A stretch of 16,279 nt of DNA. Source: JACCTH01 sp050741915. GTDB taxonomy: Bacteria; Actinomycetota; Acidimicrobiia; Spongiisociales; ZC4RG35. Positions 1 through 6,890 of this stretch are shown here, in pieces. Position 1 is the stretch's first letter. Every line of letters begins with the position of its first letter. The translations under genes and the position numbers were made by a program. The stretch is from positions 1-16,279 of the forward strand of contig JBOGEX010000047.1 of the NCBI GenBank assembly GCA_050741915.1. Reading direction: 5' to 3'. Under the pieces are notes generated by a model. The model was not told where the DNA came from and made no database searches. It worked only from the letters and a program-made list of their open reading frames with translations.

Positions 1-1036
1 CTTGTTGCTGGTTCTCGGGGTCGTCGATCACAAATGAGCGGAAAGCGGTGGCGGCCTGCCGGGCGACGTCGGAGACCCAGGGGGCGTCGAGGATGTAGGC
101 GGGGTTGTCCGAGTAGAGAGTGCCCTCCTCTGGGTAGATAGCGACCAGTGGGACTCGGGGCGCCGGTCCCGGGGTTCCAGTATCGGCCGGGTCGCCGCGG
201 TTGTAGGCGATGATTGAAACCTCCTCCACTGCCACGGCCGAGGCGTAGGTGAGGCCGCGGCCTTCCTGGTCGGCGCGATACATGTTGTCGAGGAAGGTGA
301 GGGTGGTGTCGCCGTAGTGAACCGTGGCTGCCTCGACCCCACGCACGAATTCCAGCACCTCGGGATCGTCGAGATCCGCCTCGGTTAGCCCGACCGTTTT
401 GCCGGTGGCTGCGTAATAGGTGGCCGCGGTGGCGGCCAGACCAGACGTGGAGAAGTTGGGGTTGGTCTTCCCGAGGCGAAAATCGCCCCACTCCGGGTGC
501 CCGAGGGCTCCCCAACCTTCTGGATCGGCGGCCAGTTGGAGGATGTCGGCCCAGCCGATGTCGGCCTCGGGCCAGCCCAGAGCCTCCGCCATCGGTCGGG
601 GCATGCCGAGGACAAGGGGAGTGATCATCACTCGCTCGAAGTCGTTGGCGATCGGCTCTTCACCGCGGGCGGCCAGGCGTTCGTTGACAATGGCCCCCCA
701 GGTGCTGGCGGCGGGGGACCAGATGACGGGGAGGGGTCCGGCCGATCCGTCCTCGGGCCACCCCTCGGCCAGCATGCGGGCGGCGGCTCCCGATGAAGCG
801 CGATAGACGGTGATGACCGCGCACTCCCCGTCGAACTCGGTCCCGGTGGCGTTGAACGTCTCGGCCAGCGAGGTGAACAGGGTGAACTTCTCCGGGGAGG
901 TGGCGATCGGCACCTCTTCGCAACCCCCCGGGACCACTACTCCGGTGCCGTCGGTGGTTATCGGATCACCCGACGTACAAGCGGCGAGGACGAACGCGAA
1001 AATGGCGAGGAAGCTCTGGCGCGGGGTGATCGTCAT
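1..1036 (-). CDS. Solute-binding/VWA-type lipoprotein, N-terminal part (runs off the left edge)
   Basis: The frame is open from ATG 1036-1034 to the window edge, giving the first 345 residues; the C-terminus is missing. The N-terminus MTITPRQSFLAIFAFVLAAC is a short lipoprotein signal with an LAAC lipobox, so the mature protein should be lipid-anchored outside the membrane. The body reads as a periplasmic-binding-protein fold, with phrases such as VIWSPAASTWGAIVNERLA and VPLVAIYPEEGTLYSDNPAY. These are typical of actinobacterial proteins annotated as substrate-binding and VWA domain-containing. In that family a von Willebrand A domain follows the binding domain; here it would lie beyond position 1, so its presence is inferred. 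The start overlaps the stop of the upstream gene by 4 nt (ATGA, 1036-1033), implying translational coupling. Ligand and partner are unknown. Confidence 0.8.
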   Translation of the reverse strand, partial: MTITPRQSFLAIFAFVLAACTSGDPITTDGTGVVVPGGCEEVPIATSPEKFTLFTSLAETFNATGTEFDGECAVITVYRASSGAAARMLAEGWPEDGSAGPLPVIWSPAASTWGAIVNERLAARGEEPIANDFERVMITPLVLGMPRPMAEALGWPEADIGWADILQLAADPEGWGALGHPEWGDFRLGKTNPNFSTSGLAATAATYYAATGKTVGLTEADLDDPEVLEFVRGVEAATVHYGDTTLTFLDNMYRADQEGRGLTYASAVAVEEVSIIAYNRGDPADTGTPGPAPRVPLVAIYPEEGTLYSDNPAYILDAPWVSDVARQAATAFRSFVIDDPENQQQ

Positions 1037-1950
1037 GCTCCTATCAGTGTGTCCCAACTGGCGACCAATGCGGGTCTTTCGGACTCGGTGGCGGTGGCCC
1101 CCTCGGTCCCGGGCTGACCCAGTTCCTCTAACAGGTCGGTTGCTTCCCCGCTCAAAGGACGGAGGCCCAGGCTACCGAGCAGCTCCTGTATCTCGGGCTG
1201 TGACAAGCTCTCGATGAAATTCCCAGCGATGCGGCCATTTCCAATGGCCGCAACGGGCAGGAAGGGGGTCGGCTCCGGATAGAAGACGTCCAGCCGACCC
1301 CGTCCGCCCCGGGCGTTGGCGAGCTGAGAAGCGATTGCCACCTCGGCGGAGATCACGGCATCCGCCCGCGAGGGGAAAAGGACGAGCTCGCGCATTAGAC
1401 CCCCGCCGTCCTGGCTGGTCAGCGGGACGAACTGGCGGAAGCCGTCGGGGGGCTGCTGAGCGGCGATGAGTTTCCACGACTCCAGCTCGGCGATGCCGGT
1501 TTCGGGATCAGCCAGGCCGAGCCGAACGGGTCCCCAATCGGAAGATCCTCCTAGGTCCACCCAGCTCGTCCCTGCCTGGCTAACCAGGCAGGCGGGGTCG
1601 ACGTCGCCACAAGCTTGCTCGAGCTTGGGCGCCTTCTCGGCCCAAATGGCGATGGCGATCGGGCTGCGGGCGAATGTGGTTGCTTCGCCGGGAAGATCAC
1701 CGGCGAAGCCGATAACAACAGTGTCGGAGGCAACCTCCGTTCCGAGGGTGTAGCCGTTGCTGGTATACCCAAAACGACTGGCCAGTTCGGCGCAGACCAG
1801 CGAGAAGGATGAGGTACAGGCCAGGGTGAGATCGGCGTCGACCGGAGCGCTGGTTGTAGGCGTCGGATCGTCGCGTCCGATCACCCAGCCGATCGCCAGG
1901 ATCACGCCTCCGAGGGCCAGGGCGACCAAACCCGCACGCCAACCGCTCAT
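1033..1950 (-). CDS. Membrane-anchored extracellular solute-binding-like protein
   Basis: The product has 305 residues. An uncleaved-looking hydrophobic segment (about residues 5-25) is followed by a Thr/Pro-rich linker and an extracellular domain; there is no lipobox. The domain resembles type 2 periplasmic binding proteins of the ModA/SBP_bac_11 kind: a TTFARSPIAIAIWAEKAP stretch near 91-108, then VRLGLADPETGIAELESWK in the region that usually forms the hinge. Four cysteines (45, 53, 114, 121) are paired closely enough for two disulfides. It is translationally coupled to the downstream solute-binding/VWA lipoprotein and lies 42 bp after yeiH on the same strand. No ABC permease or ATPase gene is visible, so a transport role is not shown. 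A receptor or envelope role together with its partner is equally possible. The start is ATG, with a TACCAT hexamer 10 nt upstream (1961-1966). Confidence 0.65.
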   Translation of the reverse strand: MSGWRAGLVALALGGVILAIGWVIGRDDPTPTTSAPVDADLTLACTSSFSLVCAELASRFGYTSNGYTLGTEVASDTVVIGFAGDLPGEATTFARSPIAIAIWAEKAPKLEQACGDVDPACLVSQAGTSWVDLGGSSDWGPVRLGLADPETGIAELESWKLIAAQQPPDGFRQFVPLTSQDGGGLMRELVLFPSRADAVISAEVAIASQLANARGGRGRLDVFYPEPTPFLPVAAIGNGRIAGNFIESLSQPEIQELLGSLGLRPLSGEATDLLEELGQPGTEGATATESERPALVASWDTLIGA

Positions 1951-1992
1951 CTATTCAAAGATGGTAGGGGTAAGGGCGATTTCCACTCGATC

Positions 1993-2961
1993 TCAGGTGA
2001 TAAGGAGCACCGCTCCGTAGGCGGCCGTGGCGACAAGAAGCCATGTGAGCAAACCAAGCCGAAGTGGCCGACCGCCGAGGAGGCGCAGCCGGCGGAGGTC
2101 GACTGTGGCGCCGACGCCGACCAACGCGATGGTGAAGGCCCACACCTCGATGGTGCGGATCAAGTTGATTGCAGTGACGGGTAGCAAACCTGTCGAACGC
2201 ACTGCGACCAAAGCCAGAAAACCGACAACAAAGAGGGGGACCAGTGGCGGCCGTTGCTCCGACGACCGTGCGCGGTTTCTTCGCGAGAGGGCAATCGCCA
2301 GGACGAGCGGAGCGAGCAGAGCGACTCTGGTCAGCTTGACGATGATCGCCGACTCGAGTGCCGGTGGAGGCGCAGTCGAGGCAGCCGCAACTGTTTGGGC
2401 GACATCGTGGACCGCGCCGCCTACCCAGGTTCCGAACGCAGCCGGTTCCAGCCCGACGGCCCGTCCGATCAGCGGGAGGATGAGGATGGAAAGACTGCCG
2501 GCCAATGTGACGAGGCCGATGGCGTAGGTGACTTCTTCCTCATCGGCAGCAATGACGCCGTTCATCGCTGCTACCGCCGACACCCCGCAGATCGCATACC
2601 CGGTCCCGATCAGGAGCGAGAGATCTCGGCTGACGCCGAGCAGCCGACCAAGTACCACCGCACCGAAGAACGTCACCACTACGGTCAGGGCAACGACTGC
2701 CAGCCCCGGGGCACCGATGTCGGTGATGTCGGCGAACGAAAGCCTCGCTCCCAAGAGGACGACAGCCAGGCGGAGCAAGTGTCGGGCCGCAAATTGAAAG
2801 CCCGGCTCGAGCCCATATGCGGCCGAAGCGAAGTTGCCGGTGGTGAGACCGAGGACGACGGCGATGATCAGTGGCGAAACCGACGGCAACGTCCGACCGA
2901 GAGCAATCGCCACCACCGCAATTGCCATCGCCACGACCAGGCCGGGGAGGCGGATCCGCAC
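1993..2961 (-). CDS. YeiH-family (UPF0324) putative sulfate exporter, inner membrane protein
   Basis: The product has 322 residues and about ten hydrophobic segments, the usual size and topology of the YeiH/UPF0324 family (PF03601). Family-typical stretches are visible: GTGYAICGVSAVAAMNGV after the third or fourth segment and AFGTWVGGAVHDVAQTVAA in the middle, matching the conserved GxSICGxSAI and WxGxxxHxVAQVVAA motifs. Members are annotated as putative sulfate exporters, but the substrate is not well established. The start is GTG at 2961-2959; a TAGCCT hexamer ends 6 nt upstream, so the mRNA may be leaderless. An AGGAG lies about 13 nt upstream, rather far for a Shine-Dalgarno. The gene is divergent from the hydrolase gene and probably heads a transcript with the two binding-protein genes; no functional link with them is evident. 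Confidence 0.85.
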   Translation of the reverse strand: MRIRLPGLVVAMAIAVVAIALGRTLPSVSPLIIAVVLGLTTGNFASAAYGLEPGFQFAARHLLRLAVVLLGARLSFADITDIGAPGLAVVALTVVVTFFGAVVLGRLLGVSRDLSLLIGTGYAICGVSAVAAMNGVIAADEEEVTYAIGLVTLAGSLSILILPLIGRAVGLEPAAFGTWVGGAVHDVAQTVAAASTAPPPALESAIIVKLTRVALLAPLVLAIALSRRNRARSSEQRPPLVPLFVVGFLALVAVRSTGLLPVTAINLIRTIEVWAFTIALVGVGATVDLRRLRLLGGRPLRLGLLTWLLVATAAYGAVLLIT

Positions 2962-2967
2962 TAACCG

Positions 2968-2973
2968 AGGCTA
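2968..2973 (-). promoter_or_regulatory. Candidate -10 (TAGCCT) for a leaderless yeiH mRNA
   Basis: On the minus strand TAGCCT (TAnnnT) is followed by six bases and then the GTG start of yeiH at 2961. This is the distance expected when transcription starts on the first base of the start codon. No convincing -35 is seen. Confidence 0.4.
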
Positions 2974-2978
2974 TCTCC

Positions 2979-2984
2979 TAGCGT
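2979..2984 (+). promoter_or_regulatory. Candidate -10 (TAGCGT) for a leaderless hydrolase mRNA
   Basis: TAGCGT is followed by TTGTCG (six bases) and GTG at 2991. The spacing equals that of the opposite-facing yeiH element, whose hexamer ends only 5 bp away, so the two promoters would be almost superimposed. No clear -35 or Shine-Dalgarno is seen, and this placement is the reason for choosing GTG 2991 over TTG 2985. Confidence 0.4.
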
Positions 2985-2990
2985 TTGTCG

Positions 2991-3623
2991 GTGGCTCGCA
3001 CCGTGCGCATCAAGGCCGGCGAGGATTCGGTCACCGGCAAGGTCGAAGGCGTCGGTGAAGTCGGCATCCTCCTCGCCCATGGGGCCGGGACCAATCAAGA
3101 CCATCCTGTGTTGGTTGCGACGCGGTCGGCTTTGGCACAAGGCGGGGTGCAGGTGATGACCTTCAACTATCCGTACTCGGAAGCGGGGCGGTCTGGTCCT
3201 GATTCAGCGGAACGCCTTCTCACCTGTCATCGGGCGGCCCTGGCCAAGCTGGCCGAGAAGTGTCCGGCCGGAACTTTCCTCGCCGGACGTTCGATGGGGG
3301 GAAGGATGGGCACCTACCTAGCCGCCGAGGGAGCCGACGTGCTTGGAGTGATTTGTTACGGCTATCCGCTCCACCCGCCCGGCAAGCCGGACCGGCTTCG
3401 CATCGACCATCTCGGGTCGATCAAGGTCCCGATGCTTTTCTTCCAGGGTGACCGCGACGCACTCAGCCGGTCAGATCTCTTCGATCGCCATATCCGTTCG
3501 CTTGCCCAGGCCAAGGTACTGGACCTGAAAGCAGATCACTCGCTCGGGGGACTGAAGTCGGTCGATCTACTCGCCTGCGAGACGCTCTCGTTCGTCGACA
3601 AGGTCGCCAAGCAAGTTCTGTGA
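2991..3623 (+). CDS. Alpha/beta hydrolase of the KANL3/Tex30 type
   Basis: The product has 210 residues from GTG 2991; TTG 2985 would add two. It has the small single-domain alpha/beta hydrolase layout: an oxyanion-region LLAHGAGTNQDHP (27-39), the nucleophile elbow GRSMGG with Ser101, a late acidic loop FFQGDRD (Asp154/Asp156) and a C-terminal ADHSL with His183. This set matches the KANL3/Tex30 hydrolase-like family (PF20408), found in many bacteria and mostly of unknown substrate; esterase or dienelactone-hydrolase-like chemistry is an inference. There is no signal peptide, so it should be cytoplasmic. The stop codon TGA (3621-3623) lies inside the first arm of a repeat that spans the gap to rplY. 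The catalytic triad looks complete. Confidence 0.8.
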   Translation: MARTVRIKAGEDSVTGKVEGVGEVGILLAHGAGTNQDHPVLVATRSALAQGGVQVMTFNYPYSEAGRSGPDSAERLLTCHRAALAKLAEKCPAGTFLAGRSMGGRMGTYLAAEGADVLGVICYGYPLHPPGKPDRLRIDHLGSIKVPMLFFQGDRDALSRSDLFDRHIRSLAQAKVLDLKADHSLGGLKSVDLLACETLSFVDKVAKQVL

Positions 3624-3696
3624 AGGTCTTCGCGGCTCGGGCCCGCGACAAACTTCACAGAAGGCCCGCCAAGCAGGTTCTGTGAAGGTCCTCGCG
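3606..3696 (+). repeat. Three-armed repeat with alternative hairpins between the hydrolase stop and rplY
   Basis: A 29-nt unit occurs twice in direct orientation (3606-3634 and 3668-3696, two mismatches). Its core TTCTGTGAAG (3616-3625 and 3678-3687) occurs once in between as the exact inverted form CTTCACAGAA (3653-3662). The middle arm can pair with the left arm, enclosing an inner TCGCGG/CCGCGA stem, or with the right arm, but not with both. The left arm includes the hydrolase stop codon. It may be a terminator for the hydrolase transcript or a small palindromic repeat of the REP kind. No T-run follows either hairpin. Confidence 0.6.
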
Positions 3697-3707
3697 ACCA
3701 GCGGGGC

Positions 3708-3713
3708 TATAGT
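3708..3713 (+). promoter_or_regulatory. Candidate -10 (TATAGT) of the rplY promoter
   Basis: TATAGT is the best -10 match upstream of rplY and would place transcription start near 3720, giving a leader of about 37 nt. The -35 position falls in the end of the second repeat copy (around AAGGTC) and is a poor match to TTGACA. Confidence 0.35.
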
Positions 3714-3743
3714 TTCCAGCGGCGTTTCGCCTCCCTTTCCCCT

Positions 3744-3748
3744 AGGAG
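3744..3748 (+). promoter_or_regulatory. Shine-Dalgarno AGGAG of rplY, fixes the start at ATG 3757
   Basis: AGGAG lies 8 nt before ATG 3757, followed by MAQVNLKAD, a normal L25 N-terminus. This decides against the longer GTG 3682 reading, which would run through the repeat and promoter. It is the clearest ribosome binding site in the window; several other genes appear leaderless. Confidence 0.75.
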
Positions 3749-3756
3749 ATTTAGTC

Positions 3757-4425
3757 ATGGCGCAGGTCAACCTCAAAGCCGACACCGGTCGGATAACCGG
3801 TACCCGGGCCGCCCGCCGGTTGCGCAAGACCGGTCAGGTGCCGGCGGTTGTCTACGGGCGGGGAAGCGAGCCCACCCATGTCGCCGTGAATCATCACGAC
3901 CTCACGCAAATTTTTCATACGCCGGCTGGGGCCAACGTCGTGATCAACCTCGAGATCGACGGGGCGGGAGGGGTGCCCACCCTCGTTCGCGAGATCGATC
4001 GTCATCCCTACAAGCCCTTCATCCGCCACGTCGACTTTGTCCGCGTCGACCTCAGCGTCAAGGTCCATGCCGAAGTAGCGATTCACTTCGTAGGCAGTCC
4101 GATCGGAGTCAAGGAGGGCGGGATCCTCGTCCCGGCTCGCAACGACGTCACTGTCGAGGCCCTTCCCACTGAGATCCCAGCAGCGTTCGAGGTCGACGTC
4201 TCTGAACTTCAGATCAATGATTCACTGCACGTTTCTGATCTCCCTCAGATCGAGAACGTGACCATCCTCGACAGCCCAGACGAACTGTTGGTATCCGTCT
4301 CCGTTCCCGCCGCCGAGCCGGAGCCCGAGCCAGAGCCGGTCGAGGGCGAGGTGGGCGAAGCGGCCGAAGGCGAGGAAGCGGCTCCTACGGCGTCCGCGGA
4401 AGACGGCGAGTCCGGCGAGGAGTAG
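3757..4425 (+). CDS. rplY: 50S ribosomal protein L25, CTC/TL5 type
   Basis: The product has 222 residues. The N-terminal 5S-rRNA-binding L25 domain (about 1-92) shows TRAARRLRKTGQVPAVVYG. It is followed by the beta-rich C-terminal TL5/CTC domain (to about 183), with HVDFVRVDLSVKVHAEVAIHF and GGILVPARNDVTVEALP. The last 39 residues (184-222) form a highly acidic Glu/Pro/Ala tail starting with alternating E-P, a common disordered extension in actinobacterial L25. The protein binds 5S rRNA at the central protuberance of the large subunit, and CTC proteins are also linked to general stress. The stop TAG (4423-4425) directly abuts the pth ATG, so the two are surely co-translated. It has its own promoter candidate and a good Shine-Dalgarno. 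Confidence 0.95.
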   Translation: MAQVNLKADTGRITGTRAARRLRKTGQVPAVVYGRGSEPTHVAVNHHDLTQIFHTPAGANVVINLEIDGAGGVPTLVREIDRHPYKPFIRHVDFVRVDLSVKVHAEVAIHFVGSPIGVKEGGILVPARNDVTVEALPTEIPAAFEVDVSELQINDSLHVSDLPQIENVTILDSPDELLVSVSVPAAEPEPEPEPVEGEVGEAAEGEEAAPTASAEDGESGEE

Positions 4426-4995
4426 ATGCCGGTCATCTGCGGGCTTCGGAATCCCGGAGCCTCCTACGTCGGCACGCGTCACAATTTGGGTTTCGAAGTC
4501 GTCTCAGCTTTGGCTCGCCGTTTCGAACAAAGGCTGAAGCGAGGCCCGATGCGAGTGCGTGCCGAGGTTGCTCGCCTTCCCGGACGTGATCTGATCCTTG
4601 CCACACCCCTCACGTTCATGAACGAGTCGGGTCGAGCGGTGGCCGGGGTCCTCTCGTATTACAAGGTCGCAGCGAGCGGGCTACTGATCATCCACGACGA
4701 CATTGATCTGGCTCTGGGAAGACTTCGCCTCCAGATCGGTGGTGGAAGCGGGGGCAACAACGGCATCCGTTCCATCGAGTCGCACCTCGGTCATGGTGAT
4801 TTCGCTCGGCTCAAGATGGGCGTGGGTCGACCGCCGGGAACCCGCGAGGCTGCAGATCACGTGCTCCGCCCTTTCACCAAGGCCGAGCGAAACGAGGCCG
4901 ATCTACTCATCGAGGATGCGGCGGACGTGGCCGTACGCTGGCTGGAGGATCCGGCCCGGGCGCAGGAAATGGCCGCACATCGCCAGCCCGGGTAG
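4426..4995 (+). CDS. pth: Peptidyl-tRNA hydrolase
   Basis: The product has 189 residues, the normal length. It releases peptides from peptidyl-tRNA that drops off ribosomes, recycling tRNA in the cytoplasm. Catalytic and binding residues of the family are present: Asn9, His19 in TRHNLGF, Asn66 in PLTFMNESG, Asp91 in HDDIDL and Asn112 in GGNNGIRSI. One oddity is the N-terminal motif, which reads GLRNPG instead of the nearly invariant GLGNPG (codon CGG for residue 8). A second is that the usual GGHNG is GGNNG. The rest looks intact, so the gene is probably functional. It starts on the base after the rplY stop; rplY-pth is a conserved pair in actinobacteria. Confidence 0.95.
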   Translation: MPVICGLRNPGASYVGTRHNLGFEVVSALARRFEQRLKRGPMRVRAEVARLPGRDLILATPLTFMNESGRAVAGVLSYYKVAASGLLIIHDDIDLALGRLRLQIGGGSGGNNGIRSIESHLGHGDFARLKMGVGRPPGTREAADHVLRPFTKAERNEADLLIEDAADVAVRWLEDPARAQEMAAHRQPG

Positions 4996-5010
4996 TGGCA
5001 GAATTCGTCC

Positions 5011-5412
5011 ATGCCTCGACTCGATGCGATCGGAATTGTGGTCTCCTCGATGGCTACCTCGACCGAGTTCTACCGTCACCTCGGGCTCGACTTTCCCGAT
5101 GGCGCCGAAAATGAAGGCCACGTCGAAGCCAAAACGCCTGGTGGGATCCGGGTGATGCTTGACACCGAGGACATGTTGAAATCGTTCTCGGATTGGGAGC
5201 ATCCCCACGGGGGTGGCCAACGTACGACCCTTGCCTTTCTGTGCGAGACACCTGCCGAGGTTGACCGCCTCCATCTTCTCCTCACCAAAACTGGCGGGAG
5301 CAGCGTGATTGCACCTTTCGACGCCCCCTGGTTTATGCGCTATGCAACTGTGGCCGACCCGGATGGCAATAGCTTTGACCTGTTCGCTCAACAAGAGACA
5401 CCTCCCGCGTGA
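5011..5412 (+). CDS. VOC superfamily (glyoxalase/bleomycin-resistance-like) protein
   Basis: The product has 133 residues, a typical single VOC protein with two beta-alpha-beta-beta-beta modules. Evidence is the N-terminal IGIVVSSMATSTEFYRHLGLDF, the central QRTTLAFLCETPAEVDRLH and the closing ATVADPDGNSFDLFAQ. The metal ligands of true glyoxalase I are not conserved: the first-strand His is replaced in the IGIVV stretch and the final Glu is Asp in SFDLF. Glyoxalase I activity is therefore doubtful and no substrate can be named. It follows pth by 15 nt and overlaps glpK by 4 nt (GTGA), so it belongs to the rplY-pth-glpK run. A CAGAAT hexamer ends 6 nt before ATG 5011 (4999-5004), a weak hint of an additional leaderless start. 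Confidence 0.8.
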   Translation: MPRLDAIGIVVSSMATSTEFYRHLGLDFPDGAENEGHVEAKTPGGIRVMLDTEDMLKSFSDWEHPHGGGQRTTLAFLCETPAEVDRLHLLLTKTGGSSVIAPFDAPWFMRYATVADPDGNSFDLFAQQETPPA

Positions 5413-6890
5413 CGAGATTGGTCGGGGCGATCGACCAAGGCACAACCAGCAGTCGGTTCATCGTCTTCGACGACGCCGGGCGAATTCTTGGGCAGAGCCA
5501 GGAGGAGCACCGCCAGATCCTTCCCCGCCCTGGCTGGGTGGAGCATGATCCTTCAGAAATCATCGAAAGCGTCAGGCGGGTCATCGCCGGCGCCCTCAAA
5601 AAAGCCGGGGTGAAAGCGAACGATCTCGCCGCGATCGGGATCACCAACCAGCGGGAAACGACCGTCGTATGGGATCGACGATCTGGTCAACCCTTGCACA
5701 ACGCCATCGTCTGGCAGGACACCCGGACCGCTGAAATTTGTAAGGACCTCGAAGGAGGGGTGGGGCCGGATCGCTTCCGGCCCACCACCGGCCTCCCGCT
5801 GGCTACCTACTTTTCGGGTCCCAAGCTGAGGTGGCTGATAAGGGAGGTCCCCGCCGTGGCCGAAGCCGCCAGGTCGGGGTCGCTCGCCTTCGGCACCATC
5901 GATGCTTGGATTCTCGCCGACCTGGCAGGGGGTAGACACGTTTCCGATGTCACCAATGCGTCGCGAACCCTGCTGATGGATCTTCGGGCCGGCGCGTGGA
6001 GCGGAGAGGTGTGCGAGGCGATGGAGATTCCGATGTCATCGCTGCCGGAGATCGTTTCCTCCTCGGGACGGATAGCGCTGGGCTCGGGACCGCTCGAGGG
6101 CGTTCCGATCAGCGGGATCCTCGGCGACCAGCAAGCCGCCCTCTTCGGCCAAATGGGCTTTACCCCGGGAACGGCGAAGAACACCTACGGGACGGGATGC
6201 TTCATGCTGTTAAACACCGGCGTTACTCCCGTCGTGTCTACCAACGGGTTGCTGACGACCGCGGCCTTTCGCATGGGAGATGATCCCATCGTCTATGCCC
6301 TCGAGGGATCGGTGGCGGTAGCAGGTTCGCTGGTGCAATGGTTGCGAGACAACCTCGTACTGATCGAGGATTCGACCGCGATCGAAGAATTGGCGGCGTC
6401 AGTTCCTGACAATGGGGACGTCTATTTTGTGCCCGCCTTCAGTGGCCTCTTTGCTCCCCATTGGCGACCGGATGCCCGCGGCGCCATCGTCGGCCTCACC
6501 CGGTTTGTCAACCGGGGCCATATCGCCCGGGCGACACTGGAGGCGACAGCCTTTCAGACCCGGGAGGTGGCCGACGCCATGCGAGCCGACTCCGGGGTCG
6601 AGCTCGGCGAGCTGCGGGTGGACGGCGGGATGGTACGAAACGACCTGCTCATGCAGTTTCAGGCCGACATCTTGGGTGTCCCGGTGGTGAGACCGGTAGT
6701 TTCGGAAACGACGGCGCTGGGAGCCGCCTACGCCGCCGGTCTGGCCGAGGGGGTTTGGGGTTCGGTCTCCGAACTCGATTCCAATTGGGCTGTCGAGCGC
6801 CGCTTCGAGCCGAAGATGAGCGAGGATCAGCGCGAGACTCTGGTCGCGCGCTGGCGCCAAGCGGTCACTCGCACCCTCGACTGGGTCTGA
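5409..6890 (+). CDS. glpK: Glycerol kinase
   Basis: The product has 493 residues, close to the usual ~500. It phosphorylates glycerol with ATP to glycerol 3-phosphate in the cytoplasm. The N-terminal phosphate-binding motif AIDQGTTSSR (7-16) is intact, and the catalytic-base Asp240 lies in ILGDQQAALFGQ. Both FGGY-kinase signatures are present: YFSGPKLRWLIRE and GAIVGLTRFVNRGHIARATLE. The C-terminal LRVDGGMVRNDLLMQFQADI is typical of GlpK. The start is GTG, overlapping the VOC gene stop by 4 nt, and no separate promoter is evident. The stop codon directly abuts the stop of convergent glpD. No glycerol facilitator gene is in the window, so uptake must be passive or encoded elsewhere. Confidence 0.96.
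   Translation: MTRLVGAIDQGTTSSRFIVFDDAGRILGQSQEEHRQILPRPGWVEHDPSEIIESVRRVIAGALKKAGVKANDLAAIGITNQRETTVVWDRRSGQPLHNAIVWQDTRTAEICKDLEGGVGPDRFRPTTGLPLATYFSGPKLRWLIREVPAVAEAARSGSLAFGTIDAWILADLAGGRHVSDVTNASRTLLMDLRAGAWSGEVCEAMEIPMSSLPEIVSSSGRIALGSGPLEGVPISGILGDQQAALFGQMGFTPGTAKNTYGTGCFMLLNTGVTPVVSTNGLLTTAAFRMGDDPIVYALEGSVAVAGSLVQWLRDNLVLIEDSTAIEELAASVPDNGDVYFVPAFSGLFAPHWRPDARGAIVGLTRFVNRGHIARATLEATAFQTREVADAMRADSGVELGELRVDGGMVRNDLLMQFQADILGVPVVRPVVSETTALGAAYAAGLAEGVWGSVSELDSNWAVERRFEPKMSEDQRETLVARWRQAVTRTLDWV

Noticed and set aside
2254..2964. 236-residue plus-strand reading frame opposite yeiH
   Set aside because: Highly charged, low-complexity shadow of the conserved YeiH membrane segments.
3682..3756. 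Upstream GTG start for rplY
   Set aside because: It would translate the repeat, the TATAGT promoter candidate and the AGGAG site; the normal L25 N-terminus starts at ATG 3757.
5011..5412. Naming the VOC protein glyoxalase I (gloA)
   Set aside because: The metal-ligand His and Glu positions of glyoxalase I are not conserved, so only the superfamily is supported.
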